DNA of 64,000 nt from the NCBI RefSeq assembly GCF_000716785.1, contig NZ_JNYY01000030.1:18152-82151 (forward strand), written 5' to 3'. This document shows positions 17,331 through 27,079 of the stretch, one piece after another (the stretch's first letter is position 1; each line of letters starts with the position of its first letter). The notes beneath the pieces were generated by a model that was given only the letters and a program-made list of their open reading frames with translations, searched no databases and was not told the DNA's origin. The position numbers were made by a program, and so were the translations under genes. The DNA is from Amycolatopsis vancoresmycina (GTDB taxonomy: Bacteria > Actinomycetota > Actinomycetes > Mycobacteriales > Pseudonocardiaceae).

Positions 17331-18125
17331 GTGACTGACACGACGGGCGTGATCGCCGACTTGACCGCCGAGGCCGCCGTGGTCGACGAGCTCGTGGCCG
17401 GCCTCACCGAGACGCAGTGGGAGACGCCGACCCCCGCGCCGGGCTGGCGCGTCCGGGAGCAGATCGCCCACCTGACGTTCATCCTCCGCATCGCCGGGCT
17501 GGCCGCGGCCCAGCCGGAGACCTTCGTCGCGCTGACGAAGTCGCTGACCGGCGGGCTCGACGTGGCCGTCAACGCGGCCTTGAAGGAGTTCGAGCACGAC
17601 CCGGCCGAGGTGCTGCTGACGAAGTGGCGGGCCGACCGCGACCAGTCGATCAAGGCGCTCGCCGCGGTGCCGGGCGACCAGCTCGTGCCGTGGCTGGTGC
17701 GGCCGCTGCCGCCGTACGTGCTCGCCTGCGCCGGGATGATGGAGCTGTTCGGGCACGGCCAGGACATCGCCGACGCGCTCGGCGTGCGCCCGGAGCGCAC
17801 CGACCGGCTGGCCCACCTCGTCGGCTTCGCCGTGCGCGTCCGCGACTTCGGCTACGAAGCGCACGGGCTCACGCCGCCGGAGACCGAGTTCCGGTTCGAG
17901 ATCACCGGGCCGTCGGGCGCGGTCTGGGCGTTCGGGCCGGAGGACTCGCCGGAGCGGATCACCGGCAGCGCCGAGGACTTCTGCCTGCTGGTCACCCGGC
18001 GGCGGCACCGCGACGACCTCGGCCTGCGGGCCGAGGGTGCGCTGGCCGACGCGTGGCTCGACATCGCGCAGGCCTACCGCGGCCCGGCCGGCGAAGGACG
18101 GCGGCCGGGGCAGTTCGCCGACTGA
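17331..18125 (+). CDS. TIGR03084-family DinB/MDMPI-like protein in the enediyne operon
   Basis: A 264-residue protein from the GTG at 17331, after GAGAGGA. It has the full family pattern: GWRVREQIAHLTF near residue 40, MMELFGHGQDIADALG in the middle, and PPETEFRFEITGPSGAVWAFGPED plus ITGSAEDFCLLVTRRR near the end. The family belongs to the DinB/maleylpyruvate-isomerase-like bundles that use His ligands for a divalent metal, and some relatives use mycothiol. It sits between the GMC gene and the PKS. A thiol-linked isomerisation, or disposal of a reactive intermediate, is possible but unproven. A paralogue with a damaged metal motif is at 4283-4969. Confidence 0.75.
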   Translation: MTDTTGVIADLTAEAAVVDELVAGLTETQWETPTPAPGWRVREQIAHLTFILRIAGLAAAQPETFVALTKSLTGGLDVAVNAALKEFEHDPAEVLLTKWRADRDQSIKALAAVPGDQLVPWLVRPLPPYVLACAGMMELFGHGQDIADALGVRPERTDRLAHLVGFAVRVRDFGYEAHGLTPPETEFRFEITGPSGAVWAFGPEDSPERITGSAEDFCLLVTRRRHRDDLGLRAEGALADAWLDIAQAYRGPAGEGRRPGQFAD

Positions 18126-18272
18126 GCAATTGTCCATTGTGGATAGTGAGTTGTCGCTGCGTGCGGACCGAACGGCCGCGGGCATGGAGAAAGAAGACGT
18201 GACCGGCAAGCGGAGCCATGCTGGGACCGGGACAGGTTACTGGGGAACAAGAGCCAGTGGGAGTGCGTTGGC

Positions 18273-21200
18273 ATGAGCGGTGAGCGGATTTCGATCGTGG
18301 GTATCGGCCTCCGGTATCCGGACGCAAGTTCCCCGGAGGAGCTCTGGGAGAACGTGCTGGCCGGTCGCCGGGCCTTCCGACGGCTGCCCGACGAGCGGAT
18401 GAACCGGGCGGACTACTACTCGCCCGACCCGAAGGCGCCGGACCGGTTCTACGCCCAGAACGCGGCGGTGCTGCGCGACTACGAGTTCGACCGGGTCGCC
18501 CACAAGGTCGCGGGCAGCACCTTCCGCGCCACCGACACGACGCACTGGCTGGCCCTCGAGGTCGCCCAGCAGGCGCTCGCCGACGCCGGGTACCCCGAAG
18601 GCGACGGCGCGCCGAAGACGGCCACCGGCGTGGTCATCGGCAACAGCCTCACCGGCGAGTTCTCCCGCGCCAACGTCCTGCGGCTGCGCTGGCCCTACGT
18701 CCGGCGCACGGTCGCCGCGGCGCTGGCCGAGCGCGGCTGGGCCGACGACGAGACCGCGGACTTCCTGCGCGAGCTGGAGGTCCAGTACAAGGAGCCGTTC
18801 CCGGAGATCAACGAGGACACCCTCGCCGGCGGCCTCGCGAACACCATCGCCGGCCGGGTCTGCAACTACTTCGACTTCGCCGGTGGCGGCTACACCGTGG
18901 ACGGCGCCTGCTCGTCCTCGCTGCTGTCGGTGGTCAGCGCCGCGAACGCGCTGGCCCAGGGCGACCTCGATGTCGCCATCGCCGGTGGTGTCGACCTTTC
19001 GATCGACCCGTTCGAGGTGATCGGCTTCGCCAAGACCGGGGCGCTCGCCAAGCGCGAGATGAAGGTCTACGACGCCGACTCGAACGGCTTCTGGCCGGGC
19101 GAAGGCTCGGGCATGCTCGTCCTGATGCGCGAAGCCGACGCGATCGAGCAGGGCAAGCGGATCTACGCCACCGTCGCCGGCTGGGGCATCTCCTCCGACG
19201 GCAAGGGCGGCATCACGCGGCCCGAAGCCGCCGGCCACCAGCTCGCCCTGAAGCGCGCCTACACCCGCGCGGGCTACGGCGTCGAGACCGTGTCCTACTT
19301 CGAGGGCCACGGCACCGGCACCGCGCTCGGCGACGCCACCGAGATCGAGGCGCTGTCGAACGCGCGCCGGGAAGCCGACCCGCTGGCCAAGCCGGCCGCG
19401 CTGTCCACGATCAAGGGCAACATCGGGCACACCAAGGCCGCGGCCGGCGTCGCCGGCCTGATCAAGGCCACGCTGTCGGTGTACCACCAGGTCATCCCGC
19501 CCGCCACCGGGCACTTCGTCCCGCACGAGTCGCTGACCGGCGGCTCCGCCCGGATGTACGTGCCGCGCGAGGCCACGCTGTGGCCGTCGGACCAGCCGGT
19601 GCGCGCCGGTGTCTCCGCGATGGGCTTCGGCGGGATCAACTCGCACGTCACGGTGGCCGAGGCGCCGAACGCGGCCCGCCGCGCCGACCTCGACGAGCGC
19701 TCCCGCAGCCTGGTCGCCGGCCGTCAGGACGCCGAGCTGCTGCTGTTCGACGCCGACGACGTCGCCACCCTGCGCGGCCGGATCGCCGCGCTGCTGGAGC
19801 TGGTGCCCAAGCTGTCCTTCGCCGAGCTGACCGACCTGGCCGGCTCGCTGGCCGGGGAGCTGTCGGGCAAGGCGGTCCGGGCCGCGGTCGTCGCCGCGAA
19901 CCCGGAGCAGGCCGAGCGGAAGCTGACCCGGCTGCTCGAACTGCTCGAGGAGGGTCCGTCGGTCTTCGACGCCGCGGACGGCATCTTCGCGAGCTCGCGC
20001 CCGTCCGCGCCGAAGATCGGGTTCCTGTTCCCCGGCCAGGGTTCGGGCCGCGGCGGGGACAGCGCGCTGCGCCGCCGGTTCGCCGTGGCCGCCGAGATCC
20101 ACGACGCCGCCGGGCTGCCGGCCACCGGCGACCAGGTCGCCACCGAGGTGGCGCAGCCGCGGATCGTCACCGGCTCGCTGGCCGGGCTGCGCGTGCTGCG
20201 CGGGTTCGGCATCGAAGCCGACGCGGCCGCCGGGCACAGCCTCGGCGAACTGACCGCCCTGCACTGGGCCGGCGCGGTCGGCGAGCGGGACGTGCTGAAG
20301 CTCGCGAAGATCCGCGGCAAGGTGATGGCGACCGAGGTCGGCCCGGGCACCGGCGCGATGGCCAGCATCGCCGCCTCGCCCGGCCGCACCGAAGAGCTCG
20401 GCCTGGGTTCGGACGTCGTCATCGCCGGCTACAACGCGCCGCAGCAGACGGTGATCTCGGGCCCGGCCGCGTCGGTCGACCGGGTGGTCGACCGGGCGAA
20501 GGCCCAGGGCGTCGGCGCCGGCCGGATCAAGGTGTCGCACGCCTTCCACTCCCCGGAGGTCGAGCCCGCCGCGACCGCGATGATCGAGCGGCTCGGCGAA
20601 TTCGCCTTCGCGCGGCTCGAACGCCCGGTCGTCTCCACCGTGACCGGCGACGTCCTGCACGCCGCGGAGAACCTGCCGGAGCTGCTGCGCGACCAGATCG
20701 TGCAGCCGGTCCGGTTCCGCGAGGCGGCGGCGAAGGTCGCCGAGCGCAGCGACCTGGTGATCGAGGTCGGCCCCGGCCGCGTCCTCACCGGGCTGTTCGA
20801 GGAGATCGCGCCGGGCACGCCGGTGCTCGCGCTGGACACGGACAACGCCTCCCTCTCCGGGGTGCTGCGGGTGCTGGGCGCGGCGTTCGCGCTGGGCGCG
20901 CCGATCACCGCGGAGCAGCTGTTCGCCGGCCGCGTGGTCCGGGAACTGCCGGCCGACGGCGTGTTCAAGTTCCTGGCCAGCCCCTGCGAGGCCGCGCCGG
21001 CGATCGACGCCGACCTCGCCGCCGAGCTGGCCGCGGAGCGGGCCCAGGCCACCGAGACCGAGGCCGACGCGACCGCCGACAGCGGCAGCACGCTCGACCT
21101 GCTCCGCAAGCTCGCCGCCGAGCGCGTCGAGCTGCCGCTGGAGTCCGTCACGGCCGACACCCACCCGCTCGACGACCTGCACCTGTCGTCGATCACCGTG

Positions 21201-24098
21201 GGCCAGCTGGTCAACGACGTCACCCGCGCGCTGGGCCGGCCGGCGCTGGAGGGCATGCCGAACTTCGCCACGGTCTGCCTCGGCGAGCTCGCCGAGATGA
21301 TCGACGAGCTGGCGCAGACGGCGAAGCCCGACGACAACGCGGGCAAGGGCGAGGCGCCCGGGATCGGGCCGTGGGTCCGCCCGTTCGCGGTCGAGTACCT
21401 GCCCGCGGCGCGCCCGGCCGCGGACCTCACCACCGGCGCCGGTTCGGCGGAGTGGCAGGTCTTCGCCACGCCGCGGAACCCGCTCGCCGAGCCGCTGCGG
21501 ACGGCGCTGGCCCACAGCGGCGTCGGTGACGGCGTCCTGCTGTGCCTGCCCGCCGACTGCGACTCCAGCCACGTCGGGCTGTTCCTCGACGCGGCCCGGA
21601 CGCTGCTGGCCGCGCCCAACGGCACGCGGTTCGTCGTCGTGCACCACGGGTACGGCGCTTCCGGCCTGGCGAAGACGCTGCGGCTGGAGGACCCGTCGGC
21701 GAAGACCACGATCGTCGACCTGGCCGACCCGACCCCGGCGGCGCCCGAGTCGATCGAGGCGGCGGTGACCGCGGTGGTCGCCGAGGTCGCCGCGACCTCG
21801 GACTTCACCGAAGCCCGCTACGACAGCGAGGGCGGCCGCACGGTGCCGCGCCTGGTGGGGCTGCCGGCCGCGCCGGCCGGGCCGGTCCCGGAGACCCTCG
21901 ACCGCACCGACGTCCTCCTGGTCACCGGCGGCGGCAAGGGCATCACCGCGGAAAGCGCGCTGGCGCTGTCCAAGGACTCCGGGGCGAAGCTCGCCCTCCT
22001 CGGCCGCAGCGACCCGGAGCAGGACAGCGAACTGGCCGAGAACCTCGACCGGATGGAAGCGGCCGGCGTCCGCTACCGCTACGAGCGGGCCGACGTCACC
22101 AACGCCGCGCAGGTCGCCGAGGCGGTCGCCCGGATGGAGGCCGACCTCGGCCCGGTCACCGCGGTGATGCACGGCGCCGGCCGCAACGAGCCGGCCGCGT
22201 TGTTCAGCCTGACCGAGGACACCTTCCGCAAGACGCTCGCGCCGAAGATCGGCGGCCTGAACGCCGTGCTCGACGCGGTCGACAAGAACCGGATCAAGCT
22301 GCTGGTCACCTTCGGCAGCATCATCGGCCGGGCCGGTCTCCGCGGCGAGGCGCACTACTCGACCGCGAACGACTGGCTGACCGAGGCGACCCTGCGCTTC
22401 GGCCGCGAGTACCCGCAGGCGCGGGCGATCGCGCTGGAGTGGTCGGTCTGGTCCGGGGCCGGCATGGGCGAGAAGCTCGGCGTGGTCACCGCCCTGCAGC
22501 GCGACGGCATCACGCCGATCCCGCTCGACGACGGCATCGCCATCCTGCGCCGCCTGCTGTCGGACCCGGCCACCCCGCCGGTGCTGGTGATCTGCGGCCG
22601 GATGAACGGCCTGCCCACGCTGCCGATCCAGCGGCGCGAGCTGCCGCTGACCCGGTTCATCGACCGGGCGGTCGTGCACTACCCCGGTGTCGAGCTGATC
22701 ACCGAGGCCGAGCTCTCCGCGGGCAGCGACCCGTACCTGGCCGACCACCTGCTCGACGGCCAGCTGCTCTTCCCGGCCGTGCTGGGCATGGAGGCGATGA
22801 CCCAGGCCGCGACGGCGACGCTGGGCCGCGGCGGGACGCCGGTGCTCGAGAACGTCGAGTTCCTCCGGCCGATCATCGTCTCGCCCGGCCGCTCGACGAC
22901 GATCCGGCTGGCCACGCTGGCCAGGGACGCCGACACCGTCGACGTCGTGCTCCGCAGCGACGAGACCGGCTTCAGCGCCGACCACTTCCGCGCCCGGCTG
23001 AGCTTCGCCCGCCCGGCGGAGCTCGGGGAAGCCGTGCGCCGGGACGTCCCGCTGCCGCCGGTCCCGGTGGAGCCGATCAGCGAGCTCTACGGCTCGGTCC
23101 TGTTCCAGGGCAAGCGGTTCCAGCGCGTGGTCGGCTACCGGCGGGCCAGTGCCCGGCACGCCGTCGCCGAGATCGCGACCACGGCGAACGTCAACTGGTT
23201 CGCGCCGTTCCTGCCGCAGGAGCAGCTGCTCGCCGACCCGGGCACCCGGGACGCGATGATGCACGCGATCCAGTGCTGCATCCCCGACGCGACCCTGCTG
23301 CCGCAGAGCATCGAGAAGCTGTACCTGGCCGAGCCGGGGGCCCAGCACGACGAGTACGTCCTGCTCGACGCCCGCGAACGGTTCCAGGACGACGACAGCT
23401 ACGTCTACGACCTCGACGTCCGCAACCCGGACGGCACCCTGGTCGAACGCTGGGAAGGGCTGATGCTGCGCGCGGTCCGCAAGCGCGACGGCGCGGGCCC
23501 GTGGGTCCCGTCGATGCTCGGGTCCTATGTGGAGCGTGCGTGCGAGCGCCTGCTCGGCGGGACGCGCTCGGTGGTCGTCGAGCCGGACCCGGTGGGCAGC
23601 CCGGCCGAAGGGATCGCCGAGCGGCGGGCCCAGACGGCGCTGGCCGCGAGCCGGAGCCTCGACCGGCAGCTCGAGATCCGCTACCGCCCCGACGGCAAGC
23701 CGGAGACCGACGGCGTCGAGGTGAGCGCGTCCCACACGGCGCAGCTGACCCTGGCCGTCACCGGCAGCGGGCAGCTCACGTGCGACATCGAGAGCGCGAT
23801 CGAGCGGACCGACGAGGACTGGGCCGGGCTGCTGGGCGAAGAGCTCGTCGCCGTCGGCCGGCTGCTGGCCGCCGACACCGGTGAGCCGCTCGCGGTGGCC
23901 AACACCCGGGTGTGGAGCGCGCTGGAATGCGTCCGCAAGACCGGCCTGATGACCCAGGCACTCACCGTCCGCCGGGTCGAGCCGGACGGGTGGGCACTGC
24001 TCGCCTGCGGCGAGGCCCTGATCGCGACCTGGTCGACCACGGTCAACGACCGGCCCGACCCCGTGGTCTTCGCCGTGCTCCAGGCAGAGGGGAACTGA
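18273..24098 (+). CDS. pksE: Enediyne iterative polyketide synthase (PKSE)
   Basis: A 1941-residue enediyne PKS with the diagnostic order KS-AT-ACP-KR-DH-PPTase. The KS has its active Cys in VDGACSSS (residue 213) and His motifs EGHGTGT and GNIGHTKAA. The AT-like domain has the Ser in AAGHSLGE (656) and VSHAFHS. The ACP has LHLSSI (Ser 973). The KR has VTGGGKGITAESA (about 1217) and YSTAND. The DH has DHLLDGQLLFP (about 1491). The C-terminal 200 residues form the integral phosphopantetheinyl transferase. It condenses eight acetate units from malonyl-CoA into the linear polyene that becomes the enediyne core. The start ATG at 18273 follows GGGAG. The downstream thioesterase starts two bases after its stop. 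Confidence 0.97.
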   Translation: MSGERISIVGIGLRYPDASSPEELWENVLAGRRAFRRLPDERMNRADYYSPDPKAPDRFYAQNAAVLRDYEFDRVAHKVAGSTFRATDTTHWLALEVAQQALADAGYPEGDGAPKTATGVVIGNSLTGEFSRANVLRLRWPYVRRTVAAALAERGWADDETADFLRELEVQYKEPFPEINEDTLAGGLANTIAGRVCNYFDFAGGGYTVDGACSSSLLSVVSAANALAQGDLDVAIAGGVDLSIDPFEVIGFAKTGALAKREMKVYDADSNGFWPGEGSGMLVLMREADAIEQGKRIYATVAGWGISSDGKGGITRPEAAGHQLALKRAYTRAGYGVETVSYFEGHGTGTALGDATEIEALSNARREADPLAKPAALSTIKGNIGHTKAAAGVAGLIKATLSVYHQVIPPATGHFVPHESLTGGSARMYVPREATLWPSDQPVRAGVSAMGFGGINSHVTVAEAPNAARRADLDERSRSLVAGRQDAELLLFDADDVATLRGRIAALLELVPKLSFAELTDLAGSLAGELSGKAVRAAVVAANPEQAERKLTRLLELLEEGPSVFDAADGIFASSRPSAPKIGFLFPGQGSGRGGDSALRRRFAVAAEIHDAAGLPATGDQVATEVAQPRIVTGSLAGLRVLRGFGIEADAAAGHSLGELTALHWAGAVGERDVLKLAKIRGKVMATEVGPGTGAMASIAASPGRTEELGLGSDVVIAGYNAPQQTVISGPAASVDRVVDRAKAQGVGAGRIKVSHAFHSPEVEPAATAMIERLGEFAFARLERPVVSTVTGDVLHAAENLPELLRDQIVQPVRFREAAAKVAERSDLVIEVGPGRVLTGLFEEIAPGTPVLALDTDNASLSGVLRVLGAAFALGAPITAEQLFAGRVVRELPADGVFKFLASPCEAAPAIDADLAAELAAERAQATETEADATADSGSTLDLLRKLAAERVELPLESVTADTHPLDDLHLSSITVGQLVNDVTRALGRPALEGMPNFATVCLGELAEMIDELAQTAKPDDNAGKGEAPGIGPWVRPFAVEYLPAARPAADLTTGAGSAEWQVFATPRNPLAEPLRTALAHSGVGDGVLLCLPADCDSSHVGLFLDAARTLLAAPNGTRFVVVHHGYGASGLAKTLRLEDPSAKTTIVDLADPTPAAPESIEAAVTAVVAEVAATSDFTEARYDSEGGRTVPRLVGLPAAPAGPVPETLDRTDVLLVTGGGKGITAESALALSKDSGAKLALLGRSDPEQDSELAENLDRMEAAGVRYRYERADVTNAAQVAEAVARMEADLGPVTAVMHGAGRNEPAALFSLTEDTFRKTLAPKIGGLNAVLDAVDKNRIKLLVTFGSIIGRAGLRGEAHYSTANDWLTEATLRFGREYPQARAIALEWSVWSGAGMGEKLGVVTALQRDGITPIPLDDGIAILRRLLSDPATPPVLVICGRMNGLPTLPIQRRELPLTRFIDRAVVHYPGVELITEAELSAGSDPYLADHLLDGQLLFPAVLGMEAMTQAATATLGRGGTPVLENVEFLRPIIVSPGRSTTIRLATLARDADTVDVVLRSDETGFSADHFRARLSFARPAELGEAVRRDVPLPPVPVEPISELYGSVLFQGKRFQRVVGYRRASARHAVAEIATTANVNWFAPFLPQEQLLADPGTRDAMMHAIQCCIPDATLLPQSIEKLYLAEPGAQHDEYVLLDARERFQDDDSYVYDLDVRNPDGTLVERWEGLMLRAVRKRDGAGPWVPSMLGSYVERACERLLGGTRSVVVEPDPVGSPAEGIAERRAQTALAASRSLDRQLEIRYRPDGKPETDGVEVSASHTAQLTLAVTGSGQLTCDIESAIERTDEDWAGLLGEELVAVGRLLAADTGEPLAVANTRVWSALECVRKTGLMTQALTVRRVEPDGWALLACGEALIATWSTTVNDRPDPVVFAVLQAEGN

Positions 24099-24099
24099 G

Positions 24100-24552
24100 A
24101 TGACCGACTACTACGAGCTCCGCCACACGGTCGGCTTCGAAGAGACCAACATGGTGGGCAACGTCTACTACGTCAACTACGTGCGGTGGCAGGGGCGCTG
24201 CCGTGAGATGTTCCTCCTGGAGAAGGCTCCGGCGGTGCTGGAGGACATCCGCGGCGACCTCAAGCTCTACACGCTCCGCGTGGAGTGCGAGTACTTCGCC
24301 GAGATCACCGGGTTCGACGAGCTGTCCATCCGGATGCGCCTGGAAGAGCTGACCCAGACGCAGCTGCAGTTCACGTTCGACTACGTGCACCTGCACCCGG
24401 ACGGCGAGCGGCTGGTGGCGCGCGGTCGGCAGCGGATCGCGTGCATGCGCGGGCCGAACAACGCGACCGCGCCGGCCCGGGTGCCCGAAGCGCTGCTGGA
24501 GGCGCTGAAGCCGTACACGGTGGCTTCGGTGCTCAACGGCAAGGGAGCGTGA
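24100..24552 (+). CDS. Enediyne hotdog thioesterase (E10 type)
   Basis: A 150-residue 4HBT/hotdog thioesterase of the E10 type paired with every enediyne PKS. Features are YELRHTVGFEETNMVGNVYYVNYVRWQGRCREMFL, with the Tyr/Asn-rich acyl-binding loop and the conserved Arg, then VECEYFAEITGFDELSIRM. E10 enzymes release the PKSE product by hydrolysis of the ACP thioester, giving polyenes such as heptaene when the pair acts alone. It starts two bases after the PKSE stop and overlaps neither neighbour. The flavin reductase follows one base after the stop. This gene and the PKSE form the defining pair of the cluster. Confidence 0.95.
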   Translation: MTDYYELRHTVGFEETNMVGNVYYVNYVRWQGRCREMFLLEKAPAVLEDIRGDLKLYTLRVECEYFAEITGFDELSIRMRLEELTQTQLQFTFDYVHLHPDGERLVARGRQRIACMRGPNNATAPARVPEALLEALKPYTVASVLNGKGA

Positions 24553-24553
24553 A

Positions 24554-25129
24554 GTGGCCCAAGCAGGAGGGAACTCCGTCGAACGGCGGCCGCTCCAGCG
24601 GCTGCCGAAGCCGCCGGGACGGCGCGAGCTTTCGCCGCAACCGGCGCTGCGGCAGGTGATGTCCCGCTTCGCCACGGGCGTCACGGTCCTCACCGTCGGC
24701 GGCGAGGGCGCCCACGCCATGACGGCGAACGCGTTCACGTCGGTGTCGCTGGACCCGCCGCTCGTGCTCTGCTGCGTGTCGAAGGCGGCCCGGATGCACG
24801 CGTCGATCGTCGCCGCCGGCTCGTTCGCGGTGAACATCCTCGCGTCGGACCAGCAGGGCCTGTCGAAGTACTTCGCCGACTGGCGGCGGCCGGACGGGAT
24901 GGCCCAGTTCGAGAGCGTGGCCTGCACCCTCGGCGCGCAGACCGGCGCACCGCTGCTCACCGGTGCGCTGGCCTGGCTGGAGTGCGAGGTGGCGCAGGTC
25001 GTCCAGGGCGGTGACCACTCGATCTTCCTCGGCCGCGTGGTCGCGGCCAACTCGGGAACGGGCGAGCACGCGCTCGTCTTCTACGGCGGCGGCTACCACA
25101 ACGTCGACGCCCGCGCCCGCGCGGCGTGA
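24554..25129 (+). CDS. Flavin reductase (HpaC/SgcE6-like)
   Basis: A 191-residue flavin reductase-like protein. The start is the GTG at 24554, after AAGGGAG. After a basic N-terminal tail come MSRFATGVTVLTVGGEGAHAMTANAF, VSLDPPLVLCCVSKAARMH, SFAVNILASDQQGLSKYFA and GGDHSIFLGRVV, which form the FMN-binding split-barrel of this family. It would use NADH to reduce free FAD or FMN for a partner oxygenase. SgcE6 does this in C-1027 biosynthesis, and E6 proteins are a mark of nine-membered clusters. Candidate partners in the window are the flavoproteins at 33306 and 40830, though these look like NAD(P)H-using single-component enzymes. Confidence 0.88.
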   Translation: MAQAGGNSVERRPLQRLPKPPGRRELSPQPALRQVMSRFATGVTVLTVGGEGAHAMTANAFTSVSLDPPLVLCCVSKAARMHASIVAAGSFAVNILASDQQGLSKYFADWRRPDGMAQFESVACTLGAQTGAPLLTGALAWLECEVAQVVQGGDHSIFLGRVVAANSGTGEHALVFYGGGYHNVDARARAA

Positions 25130-25190
25130 AGCCGTACCAGGATGCCGGTCCCGGACGAGCCGGGACCGCGGTGATGGAGGAGGTTCACCC

Positions 25191-25370
25191 GTGACCGCCA
25201 GTGAGTCAGGGCGCCCGGAGTCCGGCGCCGCACCGGTGCGGCTCGTTCCCGAAGCGCCGGCCGAGGTGATCACCCACCCGATGCCGCGGCTCGGCCGGGG
25301 CATCGTGTGGTCGGACATCGTCGCCGAGATCGAGCGTGACCGGGAAGAGCGGATGAGGGATGCCGCGTGA
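25191..25370 (+). CDS. Small protein of unknown function upstream of carboxylase
   Basis: A 59-residue protein from the GTG at 25191, with a very strong GGAGGAGG site at 25176-25183. Its last five bases lie in a GTGA junction with the carboxylase gene. The N-terminal half is Ser/Gly/Pro-rich. The C-terminal half is RLGRGIVWSDIVAEIERDREERM, probably one charged helix. No known family was recognised. The tight coupling suggests a small accessory subunit of the acyl-CoA carboxylase, or a short regulator. The segment after HPMPRLGRG is echoed weakly by RRRLGRGAE at the start of the next protein, which may be chance. Confidence 0.6.
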   Translation: MTASESGRPESGAAPVRLVPEAPAEVITHPMPRLGRGIVWSDIVAEIERDREERMRDAA

Positions 25371-27079
25371 GCGGTCCCTCCGACAGCGGCGCCCAGCGCG
25401 CGGACGAGACGGACGTGGTGCCCGTCCCGGCCGAACTCCGCGCCGGGCGCCGCCGGCTCGGCCGCGGCGCGGAAACCGGCGACGCCCAGGTGATCGCGCT
25501 CGCCACGGCCGACTCCGTGCCCGCGCCGCGCCCCGGCATGCCGTTGCTGCGGCAGCGGCGGCGGGAGCTGCGCGGGCACATCGTCGACGGGAAGCTCGAC
25601 GCGGTGCGGCGCCAGCACTCGCTGGGCAAGCTCACTGCCCGTGAACGGCTCGCGCTGCTGCTGGACGAGGACTCGTTCCTGGAGCTCGAGCCGTACCGCC
25701 GTCACCAGGCCACCGGGCCGGGGCTGGCCGCGAACCGGCCGCACACCGACGGTGTCGTCACCGGCTCGGGCACGATCGACGGCCGCCGCGTGTTCGTCTA
25801 CGCCCAGGACTTCACCCTCTTCGGCGGGTCGCTGGGGGAGGCGCACGCGGCGAAGATCCAGAAGGTGCTCGACCTCGCCGTGGCGAACGGCGCCCCGGTG
25901 ATCGCCCTGAACGACAGCGGGGGCGCGCGGATCCAGGAAGGCGTGCTCGCGCTGAACGGCTACGGCGGGATCTTCCGCCGCCAGGTCGAGGCGTCCGGGG
26001 TGATCCCGCAGATCAGCGTGATCCTCGGGCCGTGCGCCGGCGGTGCCGCCTACTCGCCGGCGCTGGCCGACTTCACCTTCATGGTGCGCGACACCGCGCG
26101 GATGTACCTGACCGGACCCGACGTCGTCGAGGCCGTGACCGGCCGGCGCGTCAGCCACGAGGAACTCGGCGGGGCCGACGTGCACGGGTCGCATTCCGGC
26201 GTCGCCACCGTCGTGCACGACGACGAGCACGAGTGCCTCGCCGACGTGCGCCACCTGGTTTCCCTGCTCCCGTCGAACTACCTGGAGCAGCCGCCGGTGA
26301 CCGCCCCGACCGGGGCCGTGGAGGACTACCGGCCGAAACTGGCGGAGATCGTCCCGTCGGAACCGAACCAGCCGTACGACATGCGGGACGTGTTCGCGGA
26401 GATCGCCGACGACGAAGAGTTCTTCGAGCTGCACGCGGGCTGGGCCCGCAACGTGCTGTGCGCGCTCGCGCGCGTCGACGGCCGGGTGGTCGGGCTCGTC
26501 GGCAACCAGCCGGTGGTGTTCGCCGGGGTGCTCGACGGGCCGGCGTCGCAGAAGGCCGCCCGGTTCGTGCGGTTCTGCGACGCCTTCGGGATCCCGCTGG
26601 TCAGCCTGGTCGACGTCCCAGGCTTCCTGCCCGGCGTCGAGCAGGAGCGCGGCGGGATCATCCGGCAGGGCGCGCAGCTGCTGCACGCCTACTGCGAGGC
26701 GACCGTGCCGCGGATCCAGGTGATCGTGCGCAAGGCGTACGGCGGCGCGTACATCGTGATGGACTCGCGGTCCATCGGGTGCGACCTGTCACTGGCCTGG
26801 CCGACGAACGAGATCGCGGTGATGGGGGCGGAGGGCGCGGTGAACGTGCTGCACCGCCGCGACCTCGCGGCCGCGGCGGACCCGGCGGCGTTGCGCGCCC
26901 GGCTCGTCGCGGAGTACACGGAGGAGTACCTCAACCCGCAGTACGCCGCCGAGCGCGGCCTGGTCGACGACATCATCGACCCGGCCGAAACCCGCGCGGC
27001 GATCGCCCGCGGGCTGGCGATGCTACGGGAGAAGCGGAAGCCCGGGCCGGCCCGAAAACACGGCAACCTGCCGATCTGA
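25367..27079 (+). CDS. Acyl-CoA carboxylase carboxyltransferase (beta) subunit
   Basis: A 570-residue biotin-dependent carboxyltransferase. A unique 50-residue N-terminal tail precedes the catalytic body, which starts near LLRQRRRELRG. The motifs are GKLTARERLALLLDEDSFLEL, LNDSGGARIQEGV, GPCAGGAAYSPALADF, and in the C-lobe FLPGVEQERGGIIRQGAQLLHAY, VIVRKAYGGAYIVMDS and WPTNEIAVMGAEGAVN. The two oxyanion-hole Gly pairs are intact. It transfers carboxyl from biotin to acetyl- or propionyl-CoA. Placed beside the PKS, it most likely supplies malonyl-CoA. The biotin-carboxylase (alpha) subunit is not in the window and must come from elsewhere. The GTG start overlaps the small gene before it, and its TGA overlaps the epsilon gene. 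Confidence 0.9.
   Translation: MSGPSDSGAQRADETDVVPVPAELRAGRRRLGRGAETGDAQVIALATADSVPAPRPGMPLLRQRRRELRGHIVDGKLDAVRRQHSLGKLTARERLALLLDEDSFLELEPYRRHQATGPGLAANRPHTDGVVTGSGTIDGRRVFVYAQDFTLFGGSLGEAHAAKIQKVLDLAVANGAPVIALNDSGGARIQEGVLALNGYGGIFRRQVEASGVIPQISVILGPCAGGAAYSPALADFTFMVRDTARMYLTGPDVVEAVTGRRVSHEELGGADVHGSHSGVATVVHDDEHECLADVRHLVSLLPSNYLEQPPVTAPTGAVEDYRPKLAEIVPSEPNQPYDMRDVFAEIADDEEFFELHAGWARNVLCALARVDGRVVGLVGNQPVVFAGVLDGPASQKAARFVRFCDAFGIPLVSLVDVPGFLPGVEQERGGIIRQGAQLLHAYCEATVPRIQVIVRKAYGGAYIVMDSRSIGCDLSLAWPTNEIAVMGAEGAVNVLHRRDLAAAADPAALRARLVAEYTEEYLNPQYAAERGLVDDIIDPAETRAAIARGLAMLREKRKPGPARKHGNLPI

Noticed and set aside
18237..23735. Very long open frame antisense to the PKSE gene
   Set aside because: It is an Arg/Ala/Gly-rich mirror of the high-GC coding strand with no domain. 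The PKSE reading is certain. The same holds for the long frame opposite the aromatic PKS (57762-62759).
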